Positions 46,416 through 57,217 of a stretch of 64,000 nt of DNA are shown piece after piece (positions within the stretch are counted from its first letter, which is position 1; each line of letters opens with the position of its first letter). The notes beneath the pieces were generated by a model. It ran no database searches. It was not told where the DNA came from and saw nothing but the letters and a program-made list of their open reading frames with translations. The stretch is taken from the NCBI RefSeq assembly GCF_000512585.2, contig NC_089241.1, positions 6,094,001-6,158,000 on the forward strand. Reading direction: 5' to 3'. A program made the position numbers and the translations under genes. The stretch is from Kwoniella bestiolae CBS 10118 (Eukaryota > Basidiomycota > Tremellomycetes > Tremellales > Cryptococcaceae).

Positions 46416-47003
46416 CTAAAATCCCCTACCTTCCAACCACCCTTTCACCTCGTCCACCCAATGTCCCTTGATCTGCAGGTGGTTGTTCGTAGGTCTCACT
46501 GTGACTTTTGGGGAGTGTGTGAAAGGGTCTATGTGCAGGTCGGATAGGTAGGATGTGAGTTGGGTTTGGAGGGTCTGGTGATAGTCATGAACTTGGTAAG
46601 TATCATATTCGCGGGCATGGGACATATGCTAAGATCAATGCGGTTTGAAGATACTCACTCTGACATCGCCCTAATGAAGCAGAACACATCCACAGAATCA
46701 GCATCATAATATAATCAGTTGAACGATAGAAATCAAACTCACATCAACCTTCCTTATAATCGTAGTTACAGCCCCCCCATTCCTTATCTTAGAATACACG
46801 GGTAACTTCCCTCCATCACTCCTGTTCACATGATACCATCCTTCCTGTCGTAGAGTCGAGCTCGATCCTGAGGCTACGCTATCGGATATTGTTGAAGAAG
46901 GCAAAGTAGAGGAGGAAGCGATTGCTGGAGTAGGGGGAAGAGGGGGTGGTGCTCGTTTGCCTCGGGAGGCCATTCGTGCTAGGGATAGTATCGTGGGACG
47001 CAT
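46416..47003 (-). CDS. IMG2: Mitochondrial large-subunit ribosomal protein mL49/Img2
   Basis: Component of the mitochondrial ribosome large subunit, 143 residues. Exons 47003-46743, 46670-46659 (12 nt) and 46574-46416. The N-terminus MRPTILSLARMASRGKRAPP is Arg-rich and lacks acidic residues, a plausible import presequence. The fold signature is WYHVNRSDGGKLPVYSKIRN, TTIIRKVDGDVRTLQTQL, then VTVRPTNNHLQIKGHWVDEV and the terminal GWLEGRGF. The core motif IRKVDGDVR needs the 12-nt exon, which encodes exactly GDVR. Divergent from the coiled-coil gene at 47980. Confidence 0.9.
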
Positions 47004-47979
47004 CTTGTGTTGTCTTGCTGAATATAGGGTATGGGTGGTCGATCGATGACTTGATGTTATGTTGACTCTTCAAAGTTGTTGAATCGTATTGGACTTTCAT
47101 CCGTAATTCTTCGGCTCGAGGTCGAAGAAATTCGTTATGAGGGAATTGTAGCGAGAGATTTGATTCCGCTATAGTATCACCACGTGGCAGCACAGATCCA
47201 AGGCGCAATCTATGCACTTGATCTTTGATGCCCTTTGTATGCATATATATCTGTATCTTTGCGACGCTCATATGACCTACGAACAGCATGATACTACCTA
47301 TGCACGAGGCTTGAATTGTACAGCCCTAATGTGAATACCAACGACTACTCGTATGGTAATGTTGTGTAGTAGTATTGCTCGTGCTCACCGCCACGACGCG
47401 TCTTTTTGACTGTCGCCGCACTACACGCACAATAGAAAGAATTGTTACTCACAGATCTGCAGATCCTCATCCTCATCCTCTTTGATATCCCTCACCCCGT
47501 CATTCAACCACATACCCCTTCATCTATATATCCTCATCAGACTCTGATCATCACGACATCCCTAAGAGAACGACCCACTTCACAGCCTACACCGATCACG
47601 AACTTTCCAACCCCCCAAAATATCCGTTCCTTTCTCTTCATAGCCATATTCCCACGTTGACGACGCTTTCACCACTTGACGTGCGACGACTATTACGACC
47701 ATCACATTGAATCATATCAATCATATCAATCATATAATCAGCGCTATCTCTGCATCTGTCAACCGAGGAGTCTGCACGTTGATCCTTCATCACACGATAA
47801 CGCGCACTTGCTGTGTTCTCTGTTGCCTTGACAATAGTAAGATCAGACGGTAGATTCTAGTGAGTTACAAAGCAAACGAGTCCCAAGAGTGAATCGAAAT
47901 CTCACCGTTGCTCCCCAGCTCGTAGCTCCTAGACCCATACAATATCTTACCCCCTTCACTCCCCAGTAATCACATCACG
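47004..47979. other. Divergent intergenic region with short AT repeats
   Basis: About 980 bp between IMG2 and the rightward coiled-coil gene. It includes a 9-bp unit (ATCATATCA) repeated about three times near 47711-47738. A frame at 46879-47289 is a shadow. No conserved gene seen. Confidence 0.5.
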
Positions 47980-49842
47980 ATGACCTCCCCCAACCCAGCG
48001 GACCATCCGCTCCCAATCTCACCAGACCCCAACATCTCCCCCATCGCCACCGTCCCACTAGCCCTCCCACCCGACACACCAGATTTCACCGCCCCTCCTG
48101 CTTCCTCCGACCCCTCACCCGAGACGGAAGCTCTAATCGCATCCTTACAATCTTCCCTCGCCACCGCCCAACACACCATATCAACCCAGACCACTCGCCT
48201 ATCATCTTTATCAGACGTGGAGACCGAGCTAGGTCAGCTCAAAGATCAATATGCGTTCCTATCAGCCGCAAAAGAGGCTGTAGAAACCCAGCTCCAAGAG
48301 GAGATCAAGAAGCGTGAGGTGGCAGAAGAGAATGTGGAGATGCTCCGAGGGCAGGTCGAACAGGCCCGAAGGGGGGTTATGACTCTTCAGAAGCAGGAGG
48401 CAGATCGAAAGCGCATGAGTACCATATCTGGCTACTCAACTGCCAACGGAGTCTTGGGATTGGGGTTGAACGGTGAAGAGGAGATACTGAGCTCGGCGAC
48501 GGAGAGGGATAGTGCAAGTTCGAGGGAAAGTAAATTGGTGAAAAGGCAATCTATAATGAGGTCCCACAGGAGACAATCAAGTCAATCTGAACCTTCCATC
48601 AACGAGTTACATGAACGAGGGTCTCTGGTCACTTCACCAAATATGCAGAACTCCCGAGATCCCAGCGGAACATTACGACCGATCGGTCAAGGAGGATTGA
48701 GAGAATTGAGATTGGGTCATACACCCCCCTCTGCCACTCTTCCATCAGCCAACTTACCTTCTCCCAACGTCCCTCTTTCCGGTGCCAACAATCCACACCA
48801 GTCGGGATACTTTGACGATCATACTTCCGAGCCTCCCTCTTCTGTCACCTCAAAAACATCCGAATTACCTTTCAAAAAGGAGATCGAAGCGGTGGAAGAA
48901 GCTACGAAATTACGAAATGAGCTATCAGTTTTGCAAAGTGAATTAGAAGAAAGCGAGGAAGCTAGGATGGCTAGTGAATCGTGTTTGAAGGCTTTGAGGG
49001 AATTCATGGCTCAGGATCCCAATTCTACTACATCGGGTGAAGGTGAAGGAGGAGGAGAAATGACCATGTCCACGGCGGATTTGTTAAAGGGAATTAGATT
49101 ACCTCCCTTACCTACCGATAGAGATGCCGACGAAGAACAACGCAATGCAGAGGCCGAGAAAGCTAAACCGGCAGCGGGAGGGTGGGGGTTCAAATTATGG
49201 AATGCTAAACCCACTTCACCAGGGAAAGAGGTTCCTCATGGTGCGGTGTCACCCCAACAAAAGACACTATCACCTATTGAGAATCGCTCAAGAGCTGGGT
49301 CCACAGCGACGGTCTCTCCTTTACCTACACCCGCTACCGATGATATCGCCACGCCCACTTCTGGACTGACAGCCTCTACTACTGTCAGCTCACAAACCCC
49401 TTTGAGCAGCTTTGTGAGCAATTGGACGAAGGGAGTGACTAGTCCACCTACCACCGCGGGTATATCCTCGCCTCAGACCGAACGACCGACAAATAGCAGG
49501 AAAATTAGCGTGACCAACTTCTTCTCGCGAGGAGCCAAGAAAGAAGTCCCGCCTTCCGCTGAGGCTTTGAAGGAGGAAAAGGAATTACCTACCCCGCCTG
49601 AGATTGTAGGTGCGGAAGATACCGGATCTTCAGATGTCAAGATTAGTTTGGAACCTAGTCCTGAGATTGGGACGAGGGAGTTGATATTTGAGGATTCTCG
49701 TAGATACTCAAAGGGGACTAGTGGGACGACAGTAACGGAGTTGGAGGATGAGTTGGGGACGCCGCAGAGTAGTTTGAAAGGTGCTGAGGGGGAGGGGGAT
49801 AAGGAGAAGGAGAAGGAGAAGATGGAAGAGGTCGCTCTGTGA
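47980..49842 (+). CDS. Intronless coiled-coil, Ser/Pro-rich protein
   Basis: Not recognised; 620 residues in one uninterrupted frame, striking among intron-dense neighbours. Residues 1-45 are Pro-rich. A coiled coil runs from about 48 to 150 (DVETELGQLKDQYAFLSAAK) and a shorter one from about 300 to 345, which carries RNELSVLQSELEESEEARMA and ends ALREFMAQ. Between and after them lie Ser/Thr/Pro-rich low-complexity segments with small hydrophobic islands (WGFKLWNAKP, FVSNWTKG, ISVTNFFSRGAKK). No transmembrane helix or zinc motif. The C-terminus is Glu/Lys-rich. Such architecture suits a cytosolic scaffold or vesicle-tether accessory protein, but no function is assigned. Start is the first ATG of the frame in a favourable context (ATCACGATGACC). 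Confidence 0.75.
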   Translation: MTSPNPADHPLPISPDPNISPIATVPLALPPDTPDFTAPPASSDPSPETEALIASLQSSLATAQHTISTQTTRLSSLSDVETELGQLKDQYAFLSAAKEAVETQLQEEIKKREVAEENVEMLRGQVEQARRGVMTLQKQEADRKRMSTISGYSTANGVLGLGLNGEEEILSSATERDSASSRESKLVKRQSIMRSHRRQSSQSEPSINELHERGSLVTSPNMQNSRDPSGTLRPIGQGGLRELRLGHTPPSATLPSANLPSPNVPLSGANNPHQSGYFDDHTSEPPSSVTSKTSELPFKKEIEAVEEATKLRNELSVLQSELEESEEARMASESCLKALREFMAQDPNSTTSGEGEGGGEMTMSTADLLKGIRLPPLPTDRDADEEQRNAEAEKAKPAAGGWGFKLWNAKPTSPGKEVPHGAVSPQQKTLSPIENRSRAGSTATVSPLPTPATDDIATPTSGLTASTTVSSQTPLSSFVSNWTKGVTSPPTTAGISSPQTERPTNSRKISVTNFFSRGAKKEVPPSAEALKEEKELPTPPEIVGAEDTGSSDVKISLEPSPEIGTRELIFEDSRRYSKGTSGTTVTELEDELGTPQSSLKGAEGEGDKEKEKEKMEEVAL

Positions 49843-50367
49843 TCTGACTCGATAGTCGTGTGGGACGGTTTGAAGTTTGACGTTTGATGATGATAAGGAT
49901 GCTTTGGTGATTGGCGATTGGTGATGGAATGGTGGGAAGTTTCTCGAATGATAGACGATACCTTGATGCTTGATGATTGTTTCTATTTTGGATATTTTGG
50001 TTTCTCATCCTTGCCTGTCCACTGTGTACAATTATACAATGCGATCATTATCATATATACATCTTTACCAACGAACACCATTACTTTTCAATGTGGATTC
50101 ATGCATTTTACGATATAATCTGTGCGTGACGTTCGCAGATCCACAGGACTTGGACTGGCTCCGAGCAAACCCAACGGACATATGTACAACACGAATAGCA
50201 TGGGATCGAGCTTGTGAATTACATTTGCCTAGACCTATATGCATCTCGAACGTTCTATGAAGTACTCTTCTGTGTATCTATCGTATCTACCTCATACACT
50301 GAACATCCTGCCTCAGATCCCCTATTCCATTCTCAAGCTGTCAAACGACCATGCGAGAACGACCACC
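49843..50367. other. Convergent intergenic region
   Basis: About 525 bp between two stops; the frames here (49918-50118 and 49970-50260) are unsupported. Presumed 3' ends of both neighbours. Confidence 0.5.
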
Positions 50368-53300
50368 TCACTCCCTATAAACCAACTCCCCCTTCTCAAC
50401 GTTCCCTTCCGCCCTATTCTCCTCCGACCCATCACCCATAATCAAATCTCCTTTCCCATTTTCGACCAAATACTGCCTCCACATCTCATCTTCCTTCTCG
50501 AGCTTATCTTTGCCTTTATCTTCTACGAAGAAGAATGCGAGGAGCACACCGAGGGCACCGCAGCATGCCTATTGAGATTACATTAGCTCGATTTGGGGTT
50601 TTACGGTCGAATGGTGCTGGAGAGGATGGAATGTACTCACAGCTATGATGAATGTGTATTTCTTTCCGAGGTTATCTGTATCAACGCATTGTCAGCATAT
50701 GCACGAACTCAACTATGAAAACTCGGTAGGGGGAGTTGGAATGAAACGATGAAACGACGCCTGCGAATGTGGCAGATCCTAAATGAATGAGAATCCAACT
50801 TACTTTGAATAGGTGTGAAACACTGCGTCCCAATTGCCGCACCTGCTTTACCTACCGCCGCGCTGAAGCCATAACATGTCCCTCTTATGCTAGTAGGGTA
50901 AGACTAAACACAACGAGATTATCGAGGTCAAAAAAAAGAACAAAAAAAAAGAACAAAAAAAAAAAAAAAAAAAGGTCAGCCGACATCATCAATCCACCTC
51001 TCCTCGTCATTCAATATCATTTACACGTCACCCACCTCAGCAGAGATCGTTCCTTCCATGTTCCCTGGTCCGAAATTCCCTGAAGATTGCATTAAAGCAT
51101 AGAAAATTATAAATAGCGGGATGATCTTTGTGATTTTCTCGTAAGAACCTGTTAGACAAACCCAGAATTAGTTGGAATAACCCCAGGCGACTTCCCGATG
51201 GTACATTGGACCATTTGAGTACTCAAGGGTCGATTGGACTTACATCCCACTATCAAGCCGAAGATGATATAACCTGAGAAGCCCATGATCAAGAGATTAC
51301 GGCGTCCAGTGCTGTACCGAATTTACCAGAAAAGATAAGCGGACTTCCCCCTCGCTTGTTTTGGTAGCAGTAGGTAGGGGAGGTGGGATGACTCACTATT
51401 TCACTACCCATGCGCCGAGGAAGACACCTGGTAGGGACAGTACCGAGAGTAGAAGCGTCCATCTGGTATCAACCGAGGCGATTAGCTACGTTTACATGCT
51501 GGAAAGATAATTCTGGGACGAAAGGCGCCAGGTGAAGTTCCTCGTGCCACTTTTGGTTTTGTGTTCACTCACTCCATAGTTCTAACCAAACCTGCACCAG
51601 GAATAACACCGCTAATGATTGTAGACGACTAAGATAGTATGGTCAGTATCATCTTCATCCCAAGACAAGCCCTATCAAAGGAGGGAATCATGGGTTTATA
51701 TGTCGTGAAGGTGATGGATAGGTGAAGCGCGAATGGCACTCACAAAGATACCGTTGGGGAAAGTTACAAAATCGTACAAGAACCAAGTACCCGCTGTACC
51801 CAATAATGTCTTCCAGTATCTCTTGAGGATCAGACCGTATGGCGGTGAATGCCTTATGGCATTTCGTCGATAGAGTTTGGAGTTCATCATCTTGAGTCTA
51901 CGTCGCAAGGAAGAATGCCTCAGATGAGTCAGCCGATTCCTCAAGGCATATCTGATAGCAGATATGATCTTCCCCATATCATTGACAAATGGCTAGGTCG
52001 TAGGGAAATAGGTTACCCACCTGAAATAAAACACACTCAGGGGAATGAACACCCCAACACCCATACAGATTCTCCAAGTATACTTGAGCCTGTACAGATC
52101 CTCAGGCGAGGTCGTACCTTTATATCCCGCTGCATTGATGATCAAGAGGAATATGGATATTACAATGGGACCTCCGATGGACAACATCAAGCTGCACAGT
52201 CAAACATCAGTTCGTCAGCTCATTGGAATCATGATGCTATGTGGCGCTTGATTATGAGAATGAGGGAACACTCACTTTGTGACTAGGATGAACACTTTTC
52301 CTCTGTCCCTTCCGAACTTCTCGTTGGCAGATTCGGAAGCACTGGTAGAACAAGCTGGGTATTCACCCCCGACCCCAACTCCCACCATACCTCTAGAGAC
52401 CGTTCTAAAGCCGCAGAGATGTTAGCCATCGATGAAAGATTGGGAGAAGAACAAAGTTGTAAAAGATGAGGTGGAAAGGAGAGGCTTACAACATCCAAAG
52501 TAGACCAGCGGGAGCTAAATTGAAAGTAGGGCAGGGCAATACGAAGTTAGCACATACTGCAGTATGCATCACATGAATGTGTACCGTTGTGGTGCAAGGG
52601 AACAGCTTTTATTCGCACTCACTAGACCCAGAAGAAGCAGTAGCAAGAATTCCTCCGACGACAATCAACATCGTCGTAGCTACCATTGCTGTCTTCCTTC
52701 CCACCAGATCGCAGATCAGGCCTACACCAACTTGACCGATGATCTCTACAATGGAGCAATGGTCTGATCAGCACACGTTCTATCTCCAGAATAGGATGCG
52801 CGGATACAGTACAGTAATATCGCAAGGGATTATGCAGGTGCTCCTGAGGGGGGGAGACACTCACCTCCGATTAGAAGAGAATTGGATACTCTGGTGGAGA
52901 CGGAACTCGTATAATAAGATTTGTAGATGATTTTCTGGATTGCAATATTGTCAAGACACAAGTATCAGTCTCTACACGAGTACATGTGGAGGAGAGCTCA
53001 TGGTCATCGACTCACAAAGATCGGATTGAAGACTGTTGCCAAGTTGTTCTAGGGGCACACACGGAACATCAGTCCAGCTTGGGGATTCGGTCAAGTGTGA
53101 AGTTGCACTCACTTGATACCCATCAGAAACCAGTGCGAAACCACTAGCGAGCAGCGTGAAGTAATCGCTCAATTTCGCTTTTTCTATTCACGACCCGCAT
53201 CACCATGAGCCCTTATTTCTCGTCTGGTTCATTTATCGAAGATACAATGGACAACGGAAACTCACCAGTAATCTCCTGGATATCCACTTTCTCCGACTCC

Positions 53301-53443
53301 TCGAGCTCAGGTGACGAAGGTTGGTATCTTTTATCGACCTCATCAATCTTCTCTTGATCACTCATACCCTCACCCTCGCCAGCCATAGCGGTCGAAGCGA
53401 GTATAGGAACTGGTAGTATATCTTCTTGTTGTTGCTTAGACAT
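50368..53443 (-). CDS. MFS transporter, glycerophosphodiester/phosphate permease (GIT1-like)
   Basis: Predicted 530 residues, about 12 membrane segments, plasma membrane. Sixteen exons: 53443-53266, 53183-53113, 53048-53016, 52934-52865, 52745-52623, 52514-52490, 52404-52276, 52191-52021, 51897-51744, 51628-51573, 51462-51397, 51311-51244, 51148-51036, 50903-50804, 50675-50641 and 50568-50368; all phases fit. Diagnostic stretches: LLASGFALVSDGYQNNLATV, SSVSTRVSNSLLIGEIIGQV, the MFS loop GLICDLVGRKTAM, GMVGVGVGGEYPACSTSASE, GTAGTWFLYDFVTFPNGIF and SYPTSIRGTCYGFSAAVGKA. This pattern fits the phosphate:H+ symporter branch that includes Git1 and Pho84, and is closest in my judgement to Git1. Substrate is inferred. 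The intron before exon 14 holds an oligo-T tract on the coding strand. Confidence 0.88.
50930..50973. repeat. Interrupted poly(A) tract in transporter intron
   Basis: Three A-runs of about 8, 9 and 19 bases separated by GAAC on the plus strand, i.e. T-runs in the transcript. They lie inside the GIT1-like gene intron between exons 13 and 14, upstream of the acceptor at 50904. Confidence 0.95.
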
Positions 53444-54297
53444 TGTCGTTCCTTTCCCAACGATTAGACCGACAAGCTAGACTGGACCAAATTGGTCTTT
53501 TGATTTTGTGGTGTGAGATGAAGTTCTGATAGCAAGACTTCCTAGTTCGGAGTCAAGCCATTATATACATTTAATACTGGATCTCTTCGGTCCGAGGTCC
53601 ATCGTTCCGTTCTCTTGTAGATGCTATTCTGAGAGATTGTACTAAAAAGCTGAGCTTCCCTGTCCACTGTTATTCGACGTAGCCTACACGTGTATGAATA
53701 TGTCGTGGTATGGTAGTCGATATTGGAGAACATTCAACAGAATGCTCCTACGATGTATGCCTTTCAGTTGAGGTACATGCCATAGAGCACGGTACGAGCG
53801 ACATCCCTATTTCATCGTTCCCGGCGGTAAATGTGCGTACGATACTCATTTTCGAACATCGCTCGATGTTGTATCGAACGTGCAAACACGCACAATTCTA
53901 TATATAAATTTGAATTTCAAGTCCAAACGAGATGTCAGAAGAAATATCAGAATATAAAGTGCGATAATGGTCGCATGACATGTACGATATCAAGCACGTT
54001 GGTACACCATGTCTATCTACGAACAACTTATTTTTAGATCAAGCCAGGGCACTACACTGTATTTTTAGCCGAACCGTAGTCGAACGTTCTCTCACTTCTT
54101 CGCGATATCTGAAATTTCGGAATTCCGACGATGAATCAGATTTGGCGCTGAGAGAAAGATTATGCAAGACCTGTATGCAAGATGCTCAACGCTCATCCGA
54201 ATGCAATGCTATGATATGTCCGAAATATGTGCTTGCTAAACCCCCATCATCTGTTCTGGCTTCCCTGGATCCAATCTCCATCCGCTACCCCGTTACT
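53444..54297. other. Intergenic, transporter promoter and ICP55 3' flank
   Basis: About 850 bp. Frames at 53542-53733, 53710-53907, 53831-54037 and 53980-54363 lack motifs and splice context; the last overlaps ICP55 antisense. No RNA gene seen. Confidence 0.5.
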
Positions 54298-56839
54298 TTA
54301 ATCCAACAAGCCCTGACAGGCCGCTTCAACATCTACGATCTCCTTAGGTGCGTTGGCGGATAACACCATTGGTCCATCTTTGGTGAACGCTACCTCGTCC
54401 TGCAGGTAGTGGATATCTCGTATTAGCCATAGGGTCCTTACGCGGGACATGAATAGATGATTTGGGGTGACCCGATCGACACCACGAACGTGAACGATTC
54501 TGATTTTGACTCACTTCTATACGGATTCCCAGACCGTGGAATGCTTTGGGGAACTTGTAGTCGTATGGGACGTATACTCCTGGTTCTATCGATATTACAT
54601 TCCCTTCAACCAGGCTGACAGATTGATCGATATTAGCATTAGTTGCTAGGAGAGTAGGGGTACACTCACGTTGCACTCCTATCCCTCGTGGGACAATCAT
54701 GTAAATCTGATCCGAGATGATGTGATAGGAAGTGGGGGTACTGTCAAGTCGACCATGATCAACGGTCTCTCGTTGACAACAGAGCCAAGCAGTAAGAGTT
54801 CGCACTCACCAAAGTCCTCTCCACATCCCCCACAGTCAACTTAAACCCTATCTGCCTCAATTCTTCCAGTAGTAATCCGCAACCTACCACCAACATTCGT
54901 CAGCTACATTCTGCGTTTCGCGTCTTTAATCACTCACTGGCTCTATGCAGTTCACTCAACGTCACTCCTCCTTCCACCGTGCATCTCCTGACGCACTCTT
55001 TCTGAGCATTCAACACGGCCGTATATAGATCCCGCTGCGGTTCTGAGAATTTGCCTGAAACGGGGAATGTCCGTGTGATATCTGAGCAGTACATGTTGTA
55101 TTCGCACCCTGCGTCGATGAGGACGAGCTGAATCATAGATACAGGTATAAGTAACCACTTGTACCAGATCAAACCAGAAGACTGAAGATAGGCTTGAACT
55201 CACGTCATTCGGATCTAGCACACAATCGTTCCTTGTATAATGTATCACCAAAGCATTTGCTCTATCCCACTTTCGCCATCAGTACCAGCTAAATACACCC
55301 TTGCACGCATACACGATGAAGCTACTCACCCAGAAGCAACAACAGGCACATAAGCCTGTCTCCCCGCTCCTCTCATCGAACACTCATACTCAAACGTAGC
55401 TTCCAACTCCCTTTCTTTCCTATGGGGCTCAGCAAACCGCATCACCTTCGCATGAGCCGCCGAACTAATATCAGCAGCGGTTTTCATCATCTTCAATTCT
55501 ATTGGCGACTTGATCATCCTCAATTGCTGGATGGGCCGCTCGAGAGGTTTGGCATGTTCCGTTGAGAGTGCTGCGGCCAGTAATAAGTGGGGTGGGTCGT
55601 TGGGGTTAAGCTCGGATGGAGACGATGAGGAGGAGTTGGAGAATAGTTTGAGGAGGGACGAGCGACGACGTGGAGAGGGAGGGACGAAGGGTTGTGAGGA
55701 GAGGGAAGAAGACGTTTTGGGAGGGAGGGAGGCGTAGATGGTTTCGTTGGTTGAAATGTTTAGGTAGGAGGGGAGATATGTTGAGAGTGATGTATTTGGA
55801 TGAGCCTGTGCCAGAGTGTCAGCTTGGTCATGTCTGCTATAATGATATCTGAATTTGACGATATGGGTGTTTGAGAGAAGGTTTTGCCTACCTCATCAGC
55901 TCCGAAGATGGTTATAGCACCTTCCACTCCAGCTCTTTCACCTTCCCATAAGGCATCATGTGCGTCTTTAGGCGGTACGAACAGAGTATACCTGTACCCT
56001 CGTGAAGTAGACGGCGCGGATTCTGCAGGATGTAAGCACTATCATCAGTCGATGTCCTTCATTTACACGACACTACGTCCTGTTCAGTACAAGAGTGATC
56101 TTCACTTACCTAACACCAACGTAGCATCCGGTTCGTCAAACCCAGTCAGGTAGTAAAAGTCGGTTGCTAATTTACGAAAACAAATCAGCTCATCCTCTCC
56201 TCGCTGAACATAGGCACGATGGAATAAATTTCAAACATACCTTGTCTGAAGCGATAACTATCTCACAGTCACCAATATCAGCTCCCACATCTCCCTCACT
56301 CTACTACACCATCATAATAGAATTCGGATAGACTCACAATATACCTAAACCACCCCCCATAACAAATCATTTTAACACCCCAGACTCATCTCAGTCTCAT
56401 GCAAAGACAATACTCACTCTGCGACATCAACTTGACAGTCCCACCCATACATATTACTTTACTTCCCTCTCCCAGACTCTCCATCAACTTCCTTCGTCTC
56501 TGCTCATATTCCTCTGGTGGGACTCCGGGAGTAAGTTCGTTAGGTTTGAGTAAATGTGGATGGGAGGTGGGGTGGGGTTGACCGTATGGAGGAGGTTTGG
56601 AGGGATGGGGAGAGTTGAACAGCGAGTAAGGGCGTATCTGCGTTGTAGTGGGTGCTATGATACAGTATATCAGATTGTGAGCTGTAGACCATGTGTCCGA
56701 GGTGAGAGGTGAGAGGTGAGAGGTGAGAGGTGTAAGATGAGATAGCCGTGAACCAACCTCGTATGCTAGACCTCGCTTGGACAGATCTACTTCGTTTTAT
56801 ACCGCTTCGAAGGGCGTTTCGGATAGCGGTGCTTTTCAT
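54298..56839 (-). CDS. ICP55: Mitochondrial intermediate-cleaving peptidase / Xaa-Pro aminopeptidase 3
   Basis: Trims one residue from imported mitochondrial proteins after MPP cleavage (Icp55/XPNPEP3 family). Predicted 533 residues; thirteen exons: 56839-56758, 56654-56418, 56344-56338 (7 nt), 56257-56241 (17 nt), 56166-56110, 56022-55892, 55805-55330, 55261-55204, 55127-54938, 54883-54810, 54740-54670, 54614-54515 and 54399-54298. The N-terminus MKSTAIRNALRSGIKRSRSV is a good presequence, followed by IRPYSLFNSPHPSKPPPYGQ. The two small exons create SQSIFYRFRQATDFYYLTGF, a family hallmark. Metal ligands of the pita-bread fold are present: DAGCEYNMYCSDITRTFPVS (two Asp), SHHLGSDLHD (His), VISIEPGVYV (Glu) and GLGIRIEDEV (Glu). 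A Ser/Pro-rich insertion (about residues 195-250) is lineage-specific. Exon 1 uses the unusual donor GTTGGT. Confidence 0.93.
56701..56732. repeat. GGTGAGA heptamer repeat in ICP55 intron 1
   Basis: Four perfect tandem GGTGAGA units plus GGTG on the plus strand, lying within intron 1 of the leftward ICP55 gene. In the transcript it reads as pyrimidine-rich CACCTCT repeats upstream of the acceptor. Confidence 0.95.
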
Positions 56840-57217
56840 ATCCACTAAGCACTGTGTGGTAGACCCATAAGAGGTGCTGTGGGTGTATAATCAAGCTGTG
56901 ACGAAAGTTGAGATATGTTGAATGTCCAACCACATCATTTTGTTATCGTTTCAACTTTTGACATTTGATCCGAAACTTGGAACTCGAATAAACCGGAATC
57001 AACATCCGAACACGGTGCACGGCCATCACCGCGGAACAACCAACACCAGACCAGTTATACACTCATACACAGACCTGACAAGCTTATATACCAAGGTGCA
57101 TATGTCTTGGATGGGTACCTCGAGTCTATGATGCACCGGCGAATGTTCAGAATGATGGTGCTGTATACAGAAATATATTCAATGCATCAACATAAACACC
57201 CCTTCACCCCCTCAACC
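56840..57217. other. Intergenic, ICP55 promoter and SEC63 3' flank
   Basis: 378 bp between the ICP55 start and the SEC63 stop. No feature recognised. Confidence 0.5.

Noticed and set aside
53980..54363. 127-codon plus-strand frame
   Set aside because: Overlaps the last exon of ICP55 antisense; the rest is low-quality sequence without a recognisable domain.
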